This document shows positions 43,947 through 51,838 of a stretch of DNA of 64,000 nt, in pieces (position 1 is the stretch's first letter; each line of letters opens with the position of its first letter). The stretch covers positions 620,001 through 684,000 of the forward strand of contig NZ_JAUMKD010000003.1 in NCBI RefSeq assembly GCF_030519475.1, written 5' to 3'. This DNA comes from Micromonospora sp. C28SCA-DRY-2. GTDB taxonomy: Bacteria; Actinomycetota; Actinomycetes; Mycobacteriales; Micromonosporaceae. The position numbers and the translations under genes are program-made. The notes below the pieces were generated by a model. It had not been told where the DNA came from. It saw only the letters and a program-made list of their open reading frames with translations, and ran no database searches.

Positions 43947-45085
43947 GGCCGTGAGTCTGGCACAGGGATCTTGGCCCGCACGGTGTATCCACCGTGCGGA
44001 CCGGCCTGCCCGGCAGCGAACGTGCCGCCGAGGGTGGTAACCCGCTCGCGCATGCCGCGCAGGCCCGCACCGGCCACAGAGTCACCCGTCGGCCCGGTGC
44101 CGTTGTCGCTGATCTCGGCGGTCACCCATCCGTCGGAGCAGCTCAGGCTTACCGTTGCGGCACTGGCGCCGGCATGCCGGATGGCGTTGGTCAGTGACTC
44201 CTGCACGACCCGGTATACGGCCCGTGCCACCGGAGCGGGCACGGTGTTCACGTCGCCTTCGGCGCGGTAGGCGACGTGCAGGCCACCGGCGCGCACCTGG
44301 CCGATCAGCGGAGCCAGGCCCTCCAGTCCGGACGACGGAGCCAGCTCGGAACCAGCTGCGCCGTCCCGCAGCACGGCGATCAACGCACGCAGGTCGGACA
44401 TCGCCTCGCTGCGCACCTGCTGGGCCGCTTGCAAGGCGGTTCGCACCTCGCCTGGGGAGTCATCGACGGCTTCCATAGCCACCCGCAACTGCAGCCCCAC
44501 AACGGTCAGGGTGTGCGCCACCACATCGTGCAACTCGCGCGCGATCTGCAACCGCTCCTCGGCGGTCCGTTGCAGCGCCAGGGCCCGAGTGCTTTCGGCG
44601 AGCTGAGCCCGCCACCGGCGCTGGTTACGGTAGGCGACACCTGCGCTCACTATCGCTATCAGGGACAGCAGCTCCGCACCGAGGGCGCCCAGCACCGCCT
44701 GCGGATCCCGGCCCTGCACCGTGATCTCCCAGTTCGCCGCGATCGCCAGCACGGTCAGGCCCACACCGGCCGCCCAGCCGACCCCCGCTTGGCCCGTGCG
44801 GCCCGGCCGGTCCGCCGCGGCGGCCGCGAAGTAGGCCACCGCGGCCGGCCAGATCCACCCGGTATGGGTCAGTCCCGACGTGCGCATCGCGACGATCAGC
44901 GCGGCGCTGACGATCAGCAACCCCACCGGCCGGCACCGGCGCAGCAGCACCGCCAAGCCCAGGGCCACGGCCAGCGGCACCGTGGCGGAATACCCCACCG
45001 GTTCCCCGGCCAGCGCTGTCCCGGCCAGCAATGCTACGACGGTCACCGCCGCCAGGACCAAGTCGGTGATCCGTTCCATGCGCAT
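43943..45085 (-). CDS. sensor histidine kinase (HPK7/DesK-NarX type)
   Basis: 380 residues from ATG 45085 (MRMERITDLVLAAV). Four to six transmembrane segments fill residues 8-150, then the HisKA_3 box LQIARELHDVVAHTLTVVG (His186) and the GHKL ATPase (VQESLTNAIRHAGASAATVSL, ISDNGTGPTGDSVAGAGLRGMRERV, GGTFAAGQ). No periplasmic sensing domain, so the membrane part itself senses the signal. Coupled to the response regulator by a 4-bp overlap and preceded by DUF998 by 7 bp. Confidence 0.93.
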   Translation of the reverse strand: MRMERITDLVLAAVTVVALLAGTALAGEPVGYSATVPLAVALGLAVLLRRCRPVGLLIVSAALIVAMRTSGLTHTGWIWPAAVAYFAAAAADRPGRTGQAGVGWAAGVGLTVLAIAANWEITVQGRDPQAVLGALGAELLSLIAIVSAGVAYRNQRRWRAQLAESTRALALQRTAEERLQIARELHDVVAHTLTVVGLQLRVAMEAVDDSPGEVRTALQAAQQVRSEAMSDLRALIAVLRDGAAGSELAPSSGLEGLAPLIGQVRAGGLHVAYRAEGDVNTVPAPVARAVYRVVQESLTNAIRHAGASAATVSLSCSDGWVTAEISDNGTGPTGDSVAGAGLRGMRERVTTLGGTFAAGQAGPHGGYTVRAKIPVPDSRP

Positions 45086-45092
45086 GGTGTGA

Positions 45093-45737
45093 TCATTCCG
45101 CTGCCGAGGCGCGGGCCGGTGCCCGGGTGGCCGCCGTTGCCGCCAGCGCGATCCAGGCCAGATTCGCCCCGAGCAGCAGCCGCTCCACCAGCCCAAGGAG
45201 GGTGGGGACGCCGCCGATACCCAGCGAGGGCCCATCCATGACATCGGCCATGAAGACCGCCAGCGCCACCGTCCCCAGCACCGATCCCGCCGCTGCGGCG
45301 ATGAGCCACCGGCGCCCACGGCCCACGTGGGCAGTCAGCGGCTTGGTGAGCAGCACCGCCGCCACCGGAAAGGCGGCAAAGGCCAGCCATGCTGCCAGCC
45401 CGTGAACCATCTCCGAGGTAGACGGCCGGCTCCACCGGCCCGGCGGATCGGCGGGGAAGACAGCCGCGACGGTCAACCCAGCGGTCCAGAGCGCCAGCGC
45501 CCCCTTGCCCACCCGCCGCCCCGGCAGCCGCCGCAACAGCGAGTGCAGCAACAACGAGGAAAGCCCCATGCCCAGAATCGCGGCGGGGATGAGCCAGCCA
45601 GCAGTGCCGTTGACATAACGGCTGACCGTCTCGCTGAACGGATGATATTGGGGGTTGAGAACATCCGCAGCGCCGATGATGAGAAGGACCGCGCCGGCCG
45701 TGCCGGCCGTGATTCGCTGAACAAGTGTGTTCGCCAT
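45093..45737 (-). CDS. DUF998 integral membrane protein
   Basis: 214 residues (ATG 45737, MANTLVQRITAGTAGAVLLIIG). About six hydrophobic segments and the signature LNPQYHPFSETVSRYVNGTAGWLIPAAILGMGLSSLLL with FPADPPGRWSRPSTSEMVHGLAAWLAF mark DUF998. Function unknown. It is the first gene of a three-gene operon with the kinase and response regulator and is a candidate signal-modulating partner. Confidence 0.85.
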   Translation of the reverse strand: MANTLVQRITAGTAGAVLLIIGAADVLNPQYHPFSETVSRYVNGTAGWLIPAAILGMGLSSLLLHSLLRRLPGRRVGKGALALWTAGLTVAAVFPADPPGRWSRPSTSEMVHGLAAWLAFAAFPVAAVLLTKPLTAHVGRGRRWLIAAAAGSVLGTVALAVFMADVMDGPSLGIGGVPTLLGLVERLLLGANLAWIALAATAATRAPARASAAE

Positions 45738-46361
45738 GCCCAAAAGCTATGTGGCGAAACACGTCCGGTCGTCGTCCAAACCGAGCGATCCTGAACTGCG
45801 CCATTCGAGTACGGCATACACCAGAAGAAGTAGGCAGGAGCTCGGCCACACTCAGCTGAGCCCGACCCGGATTCTCGAACACCGGTCCCAAGGTGACCCA
45901 CGGCAATCCGCAACACCAGCCAGGTGCCCGCCCCGTTCATCCAGCTGCTCACAGCCCTGGCCCGTCCCGAACCGGCCGCACGTCAGGGGCCCCAGTGGGC
46001 ATCGCGGCCCGTCCGTCGGCGGGCACGATGACGGTTCAACACTCGGCTGGTGGCGGGCAACGATTGGCGGCGTTGGCGTCGCCGGTGGTCGGTCGGCCTG
46101 ACCGATGCCGGCCGGAGGTCGCCAGCAGGCCGGGGTCGGGCCGGCGCGGCCCGTTTGATCAGATAGAGCGCGTTTCGGCAATGTCACGGCGGTGAGCTGC
46201 TGTCGGTTGTCGGTGCACGGGAGATGCTTGGCGCTCGCATCCCGCCAGATGCCTCACATGATCGATTGGCGCGAAACTGCATCTGGCACGCCGCCCGCGC
46301 TGCTAGGGTGCTGCTGCTGTGGTCCCGTGCGACACCTTGACTTGACGCTCCCGCAGTGGCC
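45738..46361. other. gap of about 620 bp
   Basis: Contains the second copy of the 48-bp repeat (46105-46152). No gene is supported; open frames are Arg/Pro-rich. Confidence 0.4.
46105..46152. repeat. 48-bp dispersed repeat, copy 2
   Basis: Identical to 41031-41078 except for C to T and A to G changes in the GGGGCCGAGCC segment (GGGGTCGGGCC here). Confidence 0.85.
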
Positions 46362-46562
46362 TCAGCTCGGTCGCTCCACGTCCGTTGTCCCACCCGCTGA
46401 ACCGTTCTCTGCCTGCGCCTTCATGAGCATGCCGTAGTAGGGCACGACCACCAGTCGCAGGCACAACCACCACGCGTAGACCGCCGCAGCACTCCACGAC
46501 CTGGGGTCGTTGAGCAACCCGTGCGCCGGGTCGTTACGCAGGTTGGGCCGAGCTGTTCGCAC
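46362..46562 (-). CDS. possible small membrane-associated protein or remnant
   Basis: 66 codons with the segment LNDPRSWSAAAVYAWWLCLRLVVVPYYGMLMKAQAENG, an aromatic hydrophobic helix unlike random translation. No ribosome site. Directly downstream of the integrase relic; it may be the tail of another gene of the lost element. Confidence 0.3.
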   Translation of the reverse strand: MRTARPNLRNDPAHGLLNDPRSWSAAAVYAWWLCLRLVVVPYYGMLMKAQAENGSAGGTTDVERPS

Positions 46563-46578
46563 AGCAGGGCACGCAGTT

Positions 46579-47496
46579 CTAGGGTGAGATCAGGTCCCAG
46601 CAGCTGCAACGACTCCGGCATCTCAAGCAGGGTGTTGAGCCCCTTCTCCGTCGCGGACCCTCCCGGTAGCCCTGCTTCGTCTTCGGCTTGGGCTCGACCA
46701 CCCACCGCCGGTTCACCTTCCGCAGGACCTGCACGATGGACACCGTGCCCCGCGCGACGTTGACGGCCCGGGGCGGCAGCGCCGACACCTCACCCCAGCG
46801 CAGCCCCGTCGACAGCCTGCACAGCAGCAGGTCCGCCGCCTCCGGATCGACCGCGTACGCCGCCTCGAGGAACAGCCGCGCCTCGTCCGGGCTCTCCAGG
46901 ATGTCCCGCTCGGCGCGCGGCCCCTCCAGCAGCGGCAGCCCGTCCATCGGGTTCGACGTACGCACGGCCGGCCCGCCGTCCTCACCCGGCCGGCACGCCG
47001 CCTTGAAGATCGGCACCACGCTCTCGCCCCGGATGTTGGCGATCGTCTTCGCCGACAGCCCGGCGTCGCGCAGGCCCTGCTGCCACTCGCGCATCTCCCG
47101 CCGGGTGATCTCGGCGATCGGCCAGTCGCCCAGCCGCGGGTAGACGTGCTTCTCCAGGTGCTCCCGGTACTTGCGCATCGTCTCCGGGTGCGGCTTCACC
47201 AGCGTGCTCAGCCACTCCTCGGCGTACGCGCGGAACGTCAGCTTCCCCTCGGCCGGCTCCGGCGACAGGACCACACCCGCCGGGACGGGCTGGGCGAAGC
47301 CGTGCTCGGCAAGCTGCTCCGGCGTCGGCATCCGCTCGCCTGCCGCCTCGACCAGCGTCTTGAACCGCTTCGCGTCCGTCTGCTAGTCGAACGTGCGGCT
47401 GCTCCAGGAGTTCTCGCGGCGGCCGCCGTCCCGCCACTTCACCCGCCGCCGGCTGCTCTTGCCGTCCTTCGTCGTCCTCTTCTCGGCTGACGCCAC
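46579..47496 (-). pseudogene. tyrosine integrase, broken by nonsense and 3' frameshift
   Basis: From GTG 47496 (GTGGAGGAAC upstream) the frame reads KWRDGGRENSWSSRTFD, TAG, QTDAKRFKTLVEAAGER, then LTFRAYAEEWLSTLVKPHPETMRKYREHLEKHVYPRLGDW (SAM-like core-binding domain) and LLLCRLSTGLRWGEVSALPPRAVN (first catalytic Arg). After KPKTKQGYREG the sequence leaves frame; the HxxR and Tyr boxes are missing. It lies 244 bp beyond the 3' end of tRNA-Leu, the classic location for a tRNA-integrating element. Confidence 0.85.
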
Positions 47497-47683
47497 CGTT
47501 CCTCCACGTGAACGTAGGCGGCCTCAACCCGGTGTCCTGCGGACTCCACCGCCGACGCACCTATATGCGCAACAGTGGGGCCGTAACCGTCGTGCTCGCC
47601 GGGCACAAGATCGCGCCGGCCGGCGCGACTCAGAGCCGGTGTTCCCAAGGCGCTCCCACGGCGGATCTTGCCCGAGCACGATC

Positions 47684-47721
47684 AAGGCCGCTGACCTGAA
47701 TAACGACTGGTCAGCGGCCTT
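47684..47721 (-). terminator. 13-bp hairpin downstream of tRNA-Leu
   Basis: AAGGCCGCTGACC and GGTCAGCGGCCTT separated by 12 nt. It lies 19 bp beyond the tRNA 3' end on the minus strand. Probable terminator; its left flank GATCAAGGCCGCTGAC resembles the start of repeats R1-R3. Confidence 0.8.
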
Positions 47722-47739
47722 CTATATGTGGAGTTCTGC

Positions 47740-47826
47740 TGGTGTCCGAGGGGGGACTTGAACCCCCACGCCCTATACGGGCACTAGCACCTCAAGCTAG
47801 CGCGTCTGCCATTCCGCCACCCGGAC
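47740..47826 (-). tRNA. tRNA-Leu (anticodon GAG), CCA encoded
   Basis: An 84-nt class II tRNA body occupies 47743-47826, with CCA at 47740-47742. Acceptor GTCCGGG pairs with CTCGGAC (one G-U); anticodon stem CTAGC/GCTAG with loop TTGAGGT, anticodon GAG at complement of 47791-47793; long variable arm GTGCCCGTATAGGGCGT; T-arm GGGGG-TTCAAGT-CCCCC. It decodes CTC. It is the attachment-type neighbour of the integrase relic. Confidence 0.95.
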
Positions 47827-48059
47827 CTGCATCGTCCAGCCTACCGCGCCGTACCGGGTGAACCCGTCACCCGTTCGGCCGCCCGGCGGGCCGCACGGGG
47901 AGTTACTGTACACGGCCCGGGTGGATCATGCACATCGGCTTCCGCCCCTCCCGCCGGAACCATTCGCACCCTGCTCAGCAGGGGTCGGCCGGTGCCGGCG
48001 AGGGGTGGACCGGCGTGCCCGGGTAGCGTCCGGCCGCCGTCACCCGGCAGCATGGCCAC

Positions 48060-51000
48060 GTGTCCCATCCCGCTTCCCTGGCCGTCGTCCAACAGAGGGC
48101 TCTCGCGCTGCGCGCCGCTGGCGATCTGACCGCCGCCCGCCGGATGCTCGCCGACGCCATCGGGTCCGCCCGGCCCGCGTACGGCGAAGACCACCCGGAT
48201 GTGCTCAACACCGCACACCTGTTGGCCCGGCTGCACCGCGAGGCGGACGACCCGGGCGCCGCCCGCCGGGTGCTGGAGGAGGCGTTCGCCGCGGGCGAGC
48301 GCCGCTGGTCGCAGGCCGAGCCGCTGATGCTCGCGCTCTCGTTCGAGCTGGCCGGGGTAGCGGACGAACTGGGCAATCGGCACGAAGCACGCCGCAATTA
48401 TCTCCGGATCGCCACCGCCGGGCCCGCCGTGCTCGGCGCCGACCATCCGGCGGTACGCACCGCGCACCAGTACCTCGGCCAGGCCGCTCCCGCGCCGCAG
48501 CCGCCCGCCCCCGGCGGCGGCCAGGGTGGCGCCGACGCCCGGCCCGGCGCGGCGCTCAGCGGCCCGACCGTGTCCATGAGCACCATTCCGGCCACCGACC
48601 AGCCGCAGGTCGCCGCCCAACCGCCGCAGGCCCCCGCCGCCCGACCGGTGGTCGCTCCGGCACCCCCGCTGCCTCCGCCTCCTCCGGTGCCGGGCCGTGG
48701 CCCGTCCGCCCCGCCGTCGGCGCGCTCCGCCCAGGCCGTCCCGCATCCGCCGGTCGTCGCCGCTCCCCCGGCGCCGCCCACCGCCGGCCCGCCGGTGTCC
48801 AGCCCGCCCCACCCGGCCCCGCCCGCGCCCGGCCACCACGCCGCTGGTCGTGCGGCACCGGCCCACGCCACGCCGCCGCCTCCGGCACCCCACCCGCACC
48901 GCCTCGCTACGCCCACCTCGGCTCCACCGGCACCCCCCACCCTGCAGGCGGGGCGTCCGGCGGCACCGACTCCGCCGACCCCGCCGGTCCCGGCCGCACC
49001 GACGCCGTACGCTCCGCCGACGGGCCGTCCGGCGGGACAGCTTCCGTCGACCCCGCCGGGCCCGACGCCAGCCCCGGCCGCACCGACGCCGTACGCTCCG
49101 CCGACGGGCCGTCCGGCGGGACAGCTTCCGCCGGCCCCGCCCGTTCCGGTGCCGCCGACGCCCCCAGCTCATCCGGCGGGCCGCCCAGCCGGCCCCGTCC
49201 CGCCGGCGCCCGCCGGTCAGCAGGCGGGCCGTTCGGCGGTTCCGCCGGGCCCGCCCCTGCCGGCTCCGCCGCCGTTGCCACCCAGCCGTGGTACGGCGGC
49301 GGCAGTCCCGCCGGCGCGGGCCGCCGTGCCGCCGGCCCCCCAGGTCGCGGCGCACGCCGCGGCGCCCCCGACCGCGCCCGCACCGCAGCCCGCCCCGGTC
49401 CCGCCATCCGCGCCGGGGGCGCGCACCGCGCCCACCCCGGCGGCGCCGCACACGACACCTCCGGTTCCGCCCGCACCGCCGCTTCCGCCGCCACCGCAGG
49501 TCCGCGGGGACCGCACCGTGCCCATGACGGCGCTGGGCGGGGCCGGCACGGCACAGCAGCTCCCACCGCCGCCGCAGCACCGCGCCGCCCCGGTCGTGCC
49601 AGCCCCGCGACAGTCGCCGTGGGCCCCGCCGCAGCCGCCCGCGGATCCCACCCGGCGGGTCCCGGACCAGCCGACGGCCGGCGCGGCTCCGCAGGCCGCC
49701 GCGCAACAGGCCACCGCCCCGTCCCGACCGGCTCCCGCACCGCCTGCCCAGGGCCAGGCACGGCACGTCGTGGCACCGCCAGCGGCCTCTCCGGCGCAGC
49801 CGGCACCCGAGCCGCCCGCCGCGGAGCAGGCCCGACAGGTCTCCGCGCCGCCCGCCGCTCCTCCGGCGCAGCCCGCTCCCACAGCGCCCTCGGCGGAGCA
49901 GGCGCGGCACGTCGTGGCACCGCCAGCGACCCCTCCGGCGCAGCCGGCACCCGAGCCGCCCGCCGCGGAGCAGGCCCGACAGGTCTCCGCACCGCCGTCC
50001 GCTCCTGCGGCATCGGCGGTCCCGGTGCCGTCCGCGACCCCGCAGGCCGCCAGCACGGCATCGCAGTCCGCCACCCCGGCGCGGCCGGTGCCGGCGCCGC
50101 CGGCGAGCGCCGGCCGCCCGGCGCCGGCAAGCCCGGAGGTCGTACCGCCCCGGCCGCCGCGGCAGCGGACTCCGGAGGAGTCCGGCCCGGCCACGCGGCC
50201 GCAGCAGCTGCCGGACCCGCCGCCGATCCCGGCACCCGGGTGGGACAAGCCGACCATCCAGGTGCAGCAGATCGGGCCGCTGCTGGCGGAGGAGGTGGCA
50301 CGGGTCGCCAAGAAGCCGGCCGAACCGCCGGCCACGGCGTCCCCGGTCACTCCGCCCCCACCCGCACAACCGGTGGGCGCAGCACCGTCGCCCGCGCCGG
50401 TGAGCGCGCCACCGGTCAGCGCGCCACCGGTCAGCGCGCCGCCCGTCAGCGCGCCACCGGTGAGCGCGGCCCCGGCCCACCCGGTCAGCGCAGCACCCAC
50501 GAGCGCGCCCCCGGCACCGCCGATCAGCGCACCACCGGCACACCCCACCAGCGCGCCCCCGGCACCGCCGGCACCGCCGGTGAGCGCGCCACCGGCTCCC
50601 CCGCACACGGTCAGCTCACCGCCCGTGAGCGCACCCCCGGCCCACCCCGTCAGCGCGCCGCCCGGGCCGGCCCAGCCGGTTCTCCCCCCGCCTCCGGTCG
50701 TACCGCCGGCGCACCCGGTCAGCGGACCGCCGCACGCCGGGTACCCGGCACCGCCGGTCAGCGCGCCGCCGGCGCACCCGCACCCGGTCAGCGGCACGCC
50801 CCTGCCGCCACCACCGGTCAGCGCGCCGCCGCACCCGGCGTATCCGGCCCGGCCCCAGCCGGTCAGCGCGCCGCCCGGACACCCGCAGCCCGTCAGCGCG
50901 CCGCCTGGGCACGCGCACCAGGTGAGCGGGCCGCCCGTGGCGCCGCCGCCGGTCAGCGCGCCGCCGTGGGGGATGACGGCGCCGCCGTGGGGCAGCATGG

Positions 51001-51686
51001 CGCCGCCGCAGCCGCTGGCCGCGCCGGTCGACGATGCCGAGGCCGAGCCGGACGACGCCGACGACGAGGACGAGGGCACTGACGAACCGGCCTACGTGGA
51101 CCTCGACCTGGACCAGCCGCGACTCGAACCGGCACCGGAGCCGCCAGCCGACGCCACGAGCGCGGACGCGCCGGTGTCGGCGTACCCGCAGCAGCCGGCG
51201 TACCCGTCGACGCTGCCCGCGTACGCCATCGAGGAGCCGGAGTCCGGCGGCCGGAGCCGGGCGACGGTGATCGTCGCGGTCGTCGCCACGGTGGTGGCGG
51301 TGGCGGCGGTGGCCGGCGTTGGCGCGCTGGTGCTCGGCCGGGACGCGGCGCCACCGGCCGGTCCGACCCCGTCGGCCTCGGCCCCGGCCACCGCGACCGG
51401 GCCGCCCCCGACCGACCTGAAGCTGCGCGACGACACCGCGACGATCACGTTGACCTGGACCGACCCGGCCGACGGCGCGGTGCCGTTCATGGTGGCCGGT
51501 GGGCGGACCGGGCAGGCGCTGGGCGTGATGGCGTCGGTGGACCCGGGGCAGACCACCTACACGGTCAACGGGTTGAACTCCCGGGTGGACTACTGCTTCA
51601 CCGTGCTGGCGGTCTACTCCACCGACTCGTTCGCCACGTCCGGCCAGGTCTGCACGGATCGGAAGGGCGGCGCCTCGCCGCGCTGA
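48060..51686 (+). CDS. TPR / proline-rich / single-TM / Fn3 protein
   Basis: 1208 residues from GTG 48060. Residues 1-125 are TPR-like (ALALRAAGDLTAARRMLADAI, NTAHLLARLHREADDPGAARRVL). From about 135 to 980 the chain is an Ala/Pro/Val/Ser-rich disordered stretch with PPVSA repeats; an acidic patch (DDAEAEPDDADDEDEGTDE) follows. A transmembrane helix lies at about 1068-1093 (ATVIVAVVATVVAVAAVAGVGALVLG) and a C-terminal Fn3-like domain (about 1110-1205, LKLRDDTATITLTWTDP) is predicted outside, with a Cys pair. First gene of the MoxR operon; likely a cytoplasmic-to-envelope linker (inference). Confidence 0.85.
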   Translation: MSHPASLAVVQQRALALRAAGDLTAARRMLADAIGSARPAYGEDHPDVLNTAHLLARLHREADDPGAARRVLEEAFAAGERRWSQAEPLMLALSFELAGVADELGNRHEARRNYLRIATAGPAVLGADHPAVRTAHQYLGQAAPAPQPPAPGGGQGGADARPGAALSGPTVSMSTIPATDQPQVAAQPPQAPAARPVVAPAPPLPPPPPVPGRGPSAPPSARSAQAVPHPPVVAAPPAPPTAGPPVSSPPHPAPPAPGHHAAGRAAPAHATPPPPAPHPHRLATPTSAPPAPPTLQAGRPAAPTPPTPPVPAAPTPYAPPTGRPAGQLPSTPPGPTPAPAAPTPYAPPTGRPAGQLPPAPPVPVPPTPPAHPAGRPAGPVPPAPAGQQAGRSAVPPGPPLPAPPPLPPSRGTAAAVPPARAAVPPAPQVAAHAAAPPTAPAPQPAPVPPSAPGARTAPTPAAPHTTPPVPPAPPLPPPPQVRGDRTVPMTALGGAGTAQQLPPPPQHRAAPVVPAPRQSPWAPPQPPADPTRRVPDQPTAGAAPQAAAQQATAPSRPAPAPPAQGQARHVVAPPAASPAQPAPEPPAAEQARQVSAPPAAPPAQPAPTAPSAEQARHVVAPPATPPAQPAPEPPAAEQARQVSAPPSAPAASAVPVPSATPQAASTASQSATPARPVPAPPASAGRPAPASPEVVPPRPPRQRTPEESGPATRPQQLPDPPPIPAPGWDKPTIQVQQIGPLLAEEVARVAKKPAEPPATASPVTPPPPAQPVGAAPSPAPVSAPPVSAPPVSAPPVSAPPVSAAPAHPVSAAPTSAPPAPPISAPPAHPTSAPPAPPAPPVSAPPAPPHTVSSPPVSAPPAHPVSAPPGPAQPVLPPPPVVPPAHPVSGPPHAGYPAPPVSAPPAHPHPVSGTPLPPPPVSAPPHPAYPARPQPVSAPPGHPQPVSAPPGHAHQVSGPPVAPPPVSAPPWGMTAPPWGSMAPPQPLAAPVDDAEAEPDDADDEDEGTDEPAYVDLDLDQPRLEPAPEPPADATSADAPVSAYPQQPAYPSTLPAYAIEEPESGGRSRATVIVAVVATVVAVAAVAGVGALVLGRDAAPPAGPTPSASAPATATGPPPTDLKLRDDTATITLTWTDPADGAVPFMVAGGRTGQALGVMASVDPGQTTYTVNGLNSRVDYCFTVLAVYSTDSFATSGQVCTDRKGGASPR
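48989..49130 (+). repeat. two identical 58-bp copies inside the proline-rich gene
   Basis: Copies at 48989-49046 and 49073-49130 with an 84-bp period (28 codons), in frame. They encode PAAPTPYAPPTGRPAGQLP twice. Perfect nucleotide identity indicates a recent duplication. Confidence 0.9.
49761..49997 (+). repeat. two near-identical 93-bp copies inside the proline-rich gene
   Basis: Copies at 49761-49853 and 49905-49997, period 144 bp (48 codons), about three mismatches. They encode RHVVAPPA..PAQPAPEPPA and AEQARQVSAPP. In-frame duplication. Confidence 0.85.
50398..50470 (+). repeat. 15-bp tandem repeat encoding PPVSA
   Basis: About five head-to-tail copies of CCGGTCAGCGCGCCA variants, each encoding five residues PVSAP. 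Further dispersed PPVSAPP motifs continue to about 50960. A likely slippage hot spot. Confidence 0.85.
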
Positions 51687-51838
51687 GCGTCCACAGCGGG
51701 CGCGCACGCTGGGTGTCCACAGGGGGACGGTGCGGGTTCCCCCGCCCTCGGCCGGGCCATATGATGGCACCCGGCTCAGGGGGAGGGGTCGCCGACGGGC
51801 GCGCCACCTGCCAGGACGACCAGGGGAGGCACCGGGCT

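Noticed and set aside
47841..50606. Long antisense open frame of more than 900 codons opposite the Pro-rich gene
   Set aside because: Its translation is almost only Arg, Gly, Ala and Cys, the mirror of GC-rich proline codons; no start context or domain.
47858..51082. Long plus-strand open frame overlapping the 48060 gene
   Set aside because: Composition is Arg/Gly/Ala/Pro noise; the alternative frame has TPR, TM and Fn3 features.
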